A DNA stretch of 22,751 nucleotides from an uncultured Paracoccus sp. (GTDB taxonomy: Bacteria; Pseudomonadota; Alphaproteobacteria; Rhodobacterales; Rhodobacteraceae): NCBI GenBank assembly GCA_934533075.1, contig CAKTBJ010000040.1, positions 1 to 22,751 of the forward strand, written 5' to 3'. The notes below the pieces were generated by a model that saw nothing but the letters and a program-made list of their open reading frames with translations, was not told the origin of the DNA and searched no databases. Made by a program: the position numbers and the translations under genes. This document shows, piece by piece, positions 21,824-22,751 of the stretch (the first letter of the stretch is position 1; every line of letters begins with the position of its first letter).

Positions 21824-22717
21824 ATGGCCACCATTACCGCGGCTATGGTGAAAGAACTGCGCGAAAGCACCGGCGCAGGCATGATGGACGCCAAGAAGGC
21901 GCTGACCGAAACCGAAGGCGACATGGAAGCGGCGGTCGACTGGCTGCGCACCAAGGGTCTGGCCAAGGCCGCCAAGAAGGCCGGCCGCGTCGCCGCCGAG
22001 GGCCTGATCGGCGTCGCCGTGCGCGATGGTCGCGGCGTGGCGGTCGAGATCAACTCGGAAACCGACTTCGTTGCCAAGAACACCGATTTCCAGGACCTGG
22101 TGCGCGACATCGCCAAGGTGGCGCTGGAAACCGGCGACGACATCGAGGTCGTGCGCGCCGCCCATCTGGACGGGCGCAGCGTGACCGATGTGCTGAACGA
22201 GGCCATCGCCCGCATCGGCGAGAACATGACCTTCCGCCGCCTGCACGTTCTGGAGGGCGATACCATCGTCCACTACATCCACAACGCCGCCGCCGAGGGC
22301 CTGGGCAAGATCGGCGTGCTGGTCGCGCTGAAGGGTGATGCCGCCAAGGCGCAGGAGATCGGGCGCCAGTTCGCGATGCATATCGCGGCGACCTCGCCGG
22401 CCTCGCTGTCGGAAGCCGACCTGGACCCGGCCGTGATCGAGCGCGAAAAGGCCGTGCTGACCGAGCAGGCCCGCGAATCGGGCAAGCCGGAGGCGGTCAT
22501 TGCCAAGATGATCGAAGGCCGCATGTCGAAGTTCTTCGAGGAAGTGACGCTGCTGGGCCAGAAATTCGTCATCAATCCCGATGTGACCGTGGCGCAGGCC
22601 GCCAAGGATGCCGGGGTCGAGATCACCGGCTTTGCCCGCGTTGCCGTTGGCGAGGGCATCGAGAAGAAGGAAGAGGATTTTGCCGCCGAGGTCGCCAAGA
22701 CCCTGGCCGGCAGCTGA
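21824..22717 (+). CDS. tsf: Elongation factor Ts
   Basis: Guanine nucleotide exchange factor that recycles EF-Tu by releasing GDP. The protein is 297 aa. The N-terminal UBA-like domain (about 3-45) has [18 protein letters not shown]. The core begins after a lysine/alanine-rich linker, with the EF-Tu-contacting TDFVAKN (80-86), and the second half contains [16 protein letters not shown] and [14 protein letters not shown] 21824 has AAGGAG eight bases upstream. The rpsB-tsf pair is the standard bacterial arrangement. Confidence 0.98.
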   Translation: MATITAAMVKELRESTGAGMMDAKKALTETEGDMEAAVDWLRTKGLAKAAKKAGRVAAEGLIGVAVRDGRGVAVEINSETDFVAKNTDFQDLVRDIAKVALETGDDIEVVRAAHLDGRSVTDVLNEAIARIGENMTFRRLHVLEGDTIVHYIHNAAAEGLGKIGVLVALKGDAAKAQEIGRQFAMHIAATSPASLSEADLDPAVIEREKAVLTEQARESGKPEAVIAKMIEGRMSKFFEEVTLLGQKFVINPDVTVAQAAKDAGVEITGFARVAVGEGIEKKEEDFAAEVAKTLAGS

Positions 22718-22731
22718 TCCGCACCCCCTTG

Positions 22732-22751
22732 GCGCCGCCTCCTTCGGGAGG
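22732..22751 (+). terminator. tsf terminator hairpin, cut by the window end
   Basis: CCTCC-TTCG-GGAGG (22738-22751) forms a hairpin with a stable UUCG tetraloop, 20 bases after the tsf stop. The left arm probably extends back to GCGCCG (22732), whose partner would lie beyond the window, together with any T-run. Confidence 0.55.

Noticed and set aside
1..22751. tRNA, rRNA, CRISPR array or insertion sequence
   Set aside because: I saw no cloverleaf with T-loop consensus, no rRNA segment, no regularly spaced direct repeats and no transposase-like frame.

Overview
The window is high-GC bacterial DNA with alphaproteobacterial gene content and order, most likely Rhodobacterales. A Paracoccus-like host is my guess from overall appearance, not something I could test. 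Coding density is high and most start codons overlap the preceding stop.

Left part (1-4800): a gene-poor stretch (1-445) with nested inverted repeats and one copy of a 61-base palindromic repeat. It is followed by three minus-strand genes: a cytosolic TerB plus J-domain protein, then lysC (aspartokinase) and ptsP (enzyme I of the nitrogen PTS). lysC and ptsP are close enough to be one operon.

Centre (4796-19942): a complete gene transfer agent (GTA) structural cluster on the plus strand. It matches the Rhodobacter capsulatus RcGTA order gene for gene: g1 small terminase, g2 large terminase, g3 portal, g3.5, g4 protease, g5 capsid, g6-g8 head-tail connection, g9 tail tube, g10 and g10.1, g11 tape measure, g12 distal tail, g13 hub, g14 peptidase, g15 'megatron'. 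A DUF2793 protein, a likely tail-fibre component, follows directly. No integrase, replication gene, repressor or lysis cassette is present, and every structural frame is open, so this reads as a domesticated particle-producing system rather than a prophage. A sigma70-like promoter with flanking inverted and direct repeats lies upstream of g1, and a terminator-like hairpin sits in its leader.

The GTA genes are nearly all start-stop coupled. The larger gaps fall at functional boundaries: before g1, between g2 and g3, before the capsid gene and after it. Each holds strong RNA hairpin potential. The g2-g3 gap also carries the second copy of the 61-base palindrome, whose arms contain DnaA-box-like TTATCCAC.

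Right part (19943-22751): cysE (serine acetyltransferase, probable TTG start), then rpsB (ribosomal protein S2) with its own promoter and a structured leader, and tsf (elongation factor Ts). The left half of a tsf terminator lies at the very end of the window. The GTA is thus fixed between housekeeping genes, as expected for a vertically inherited GTA.
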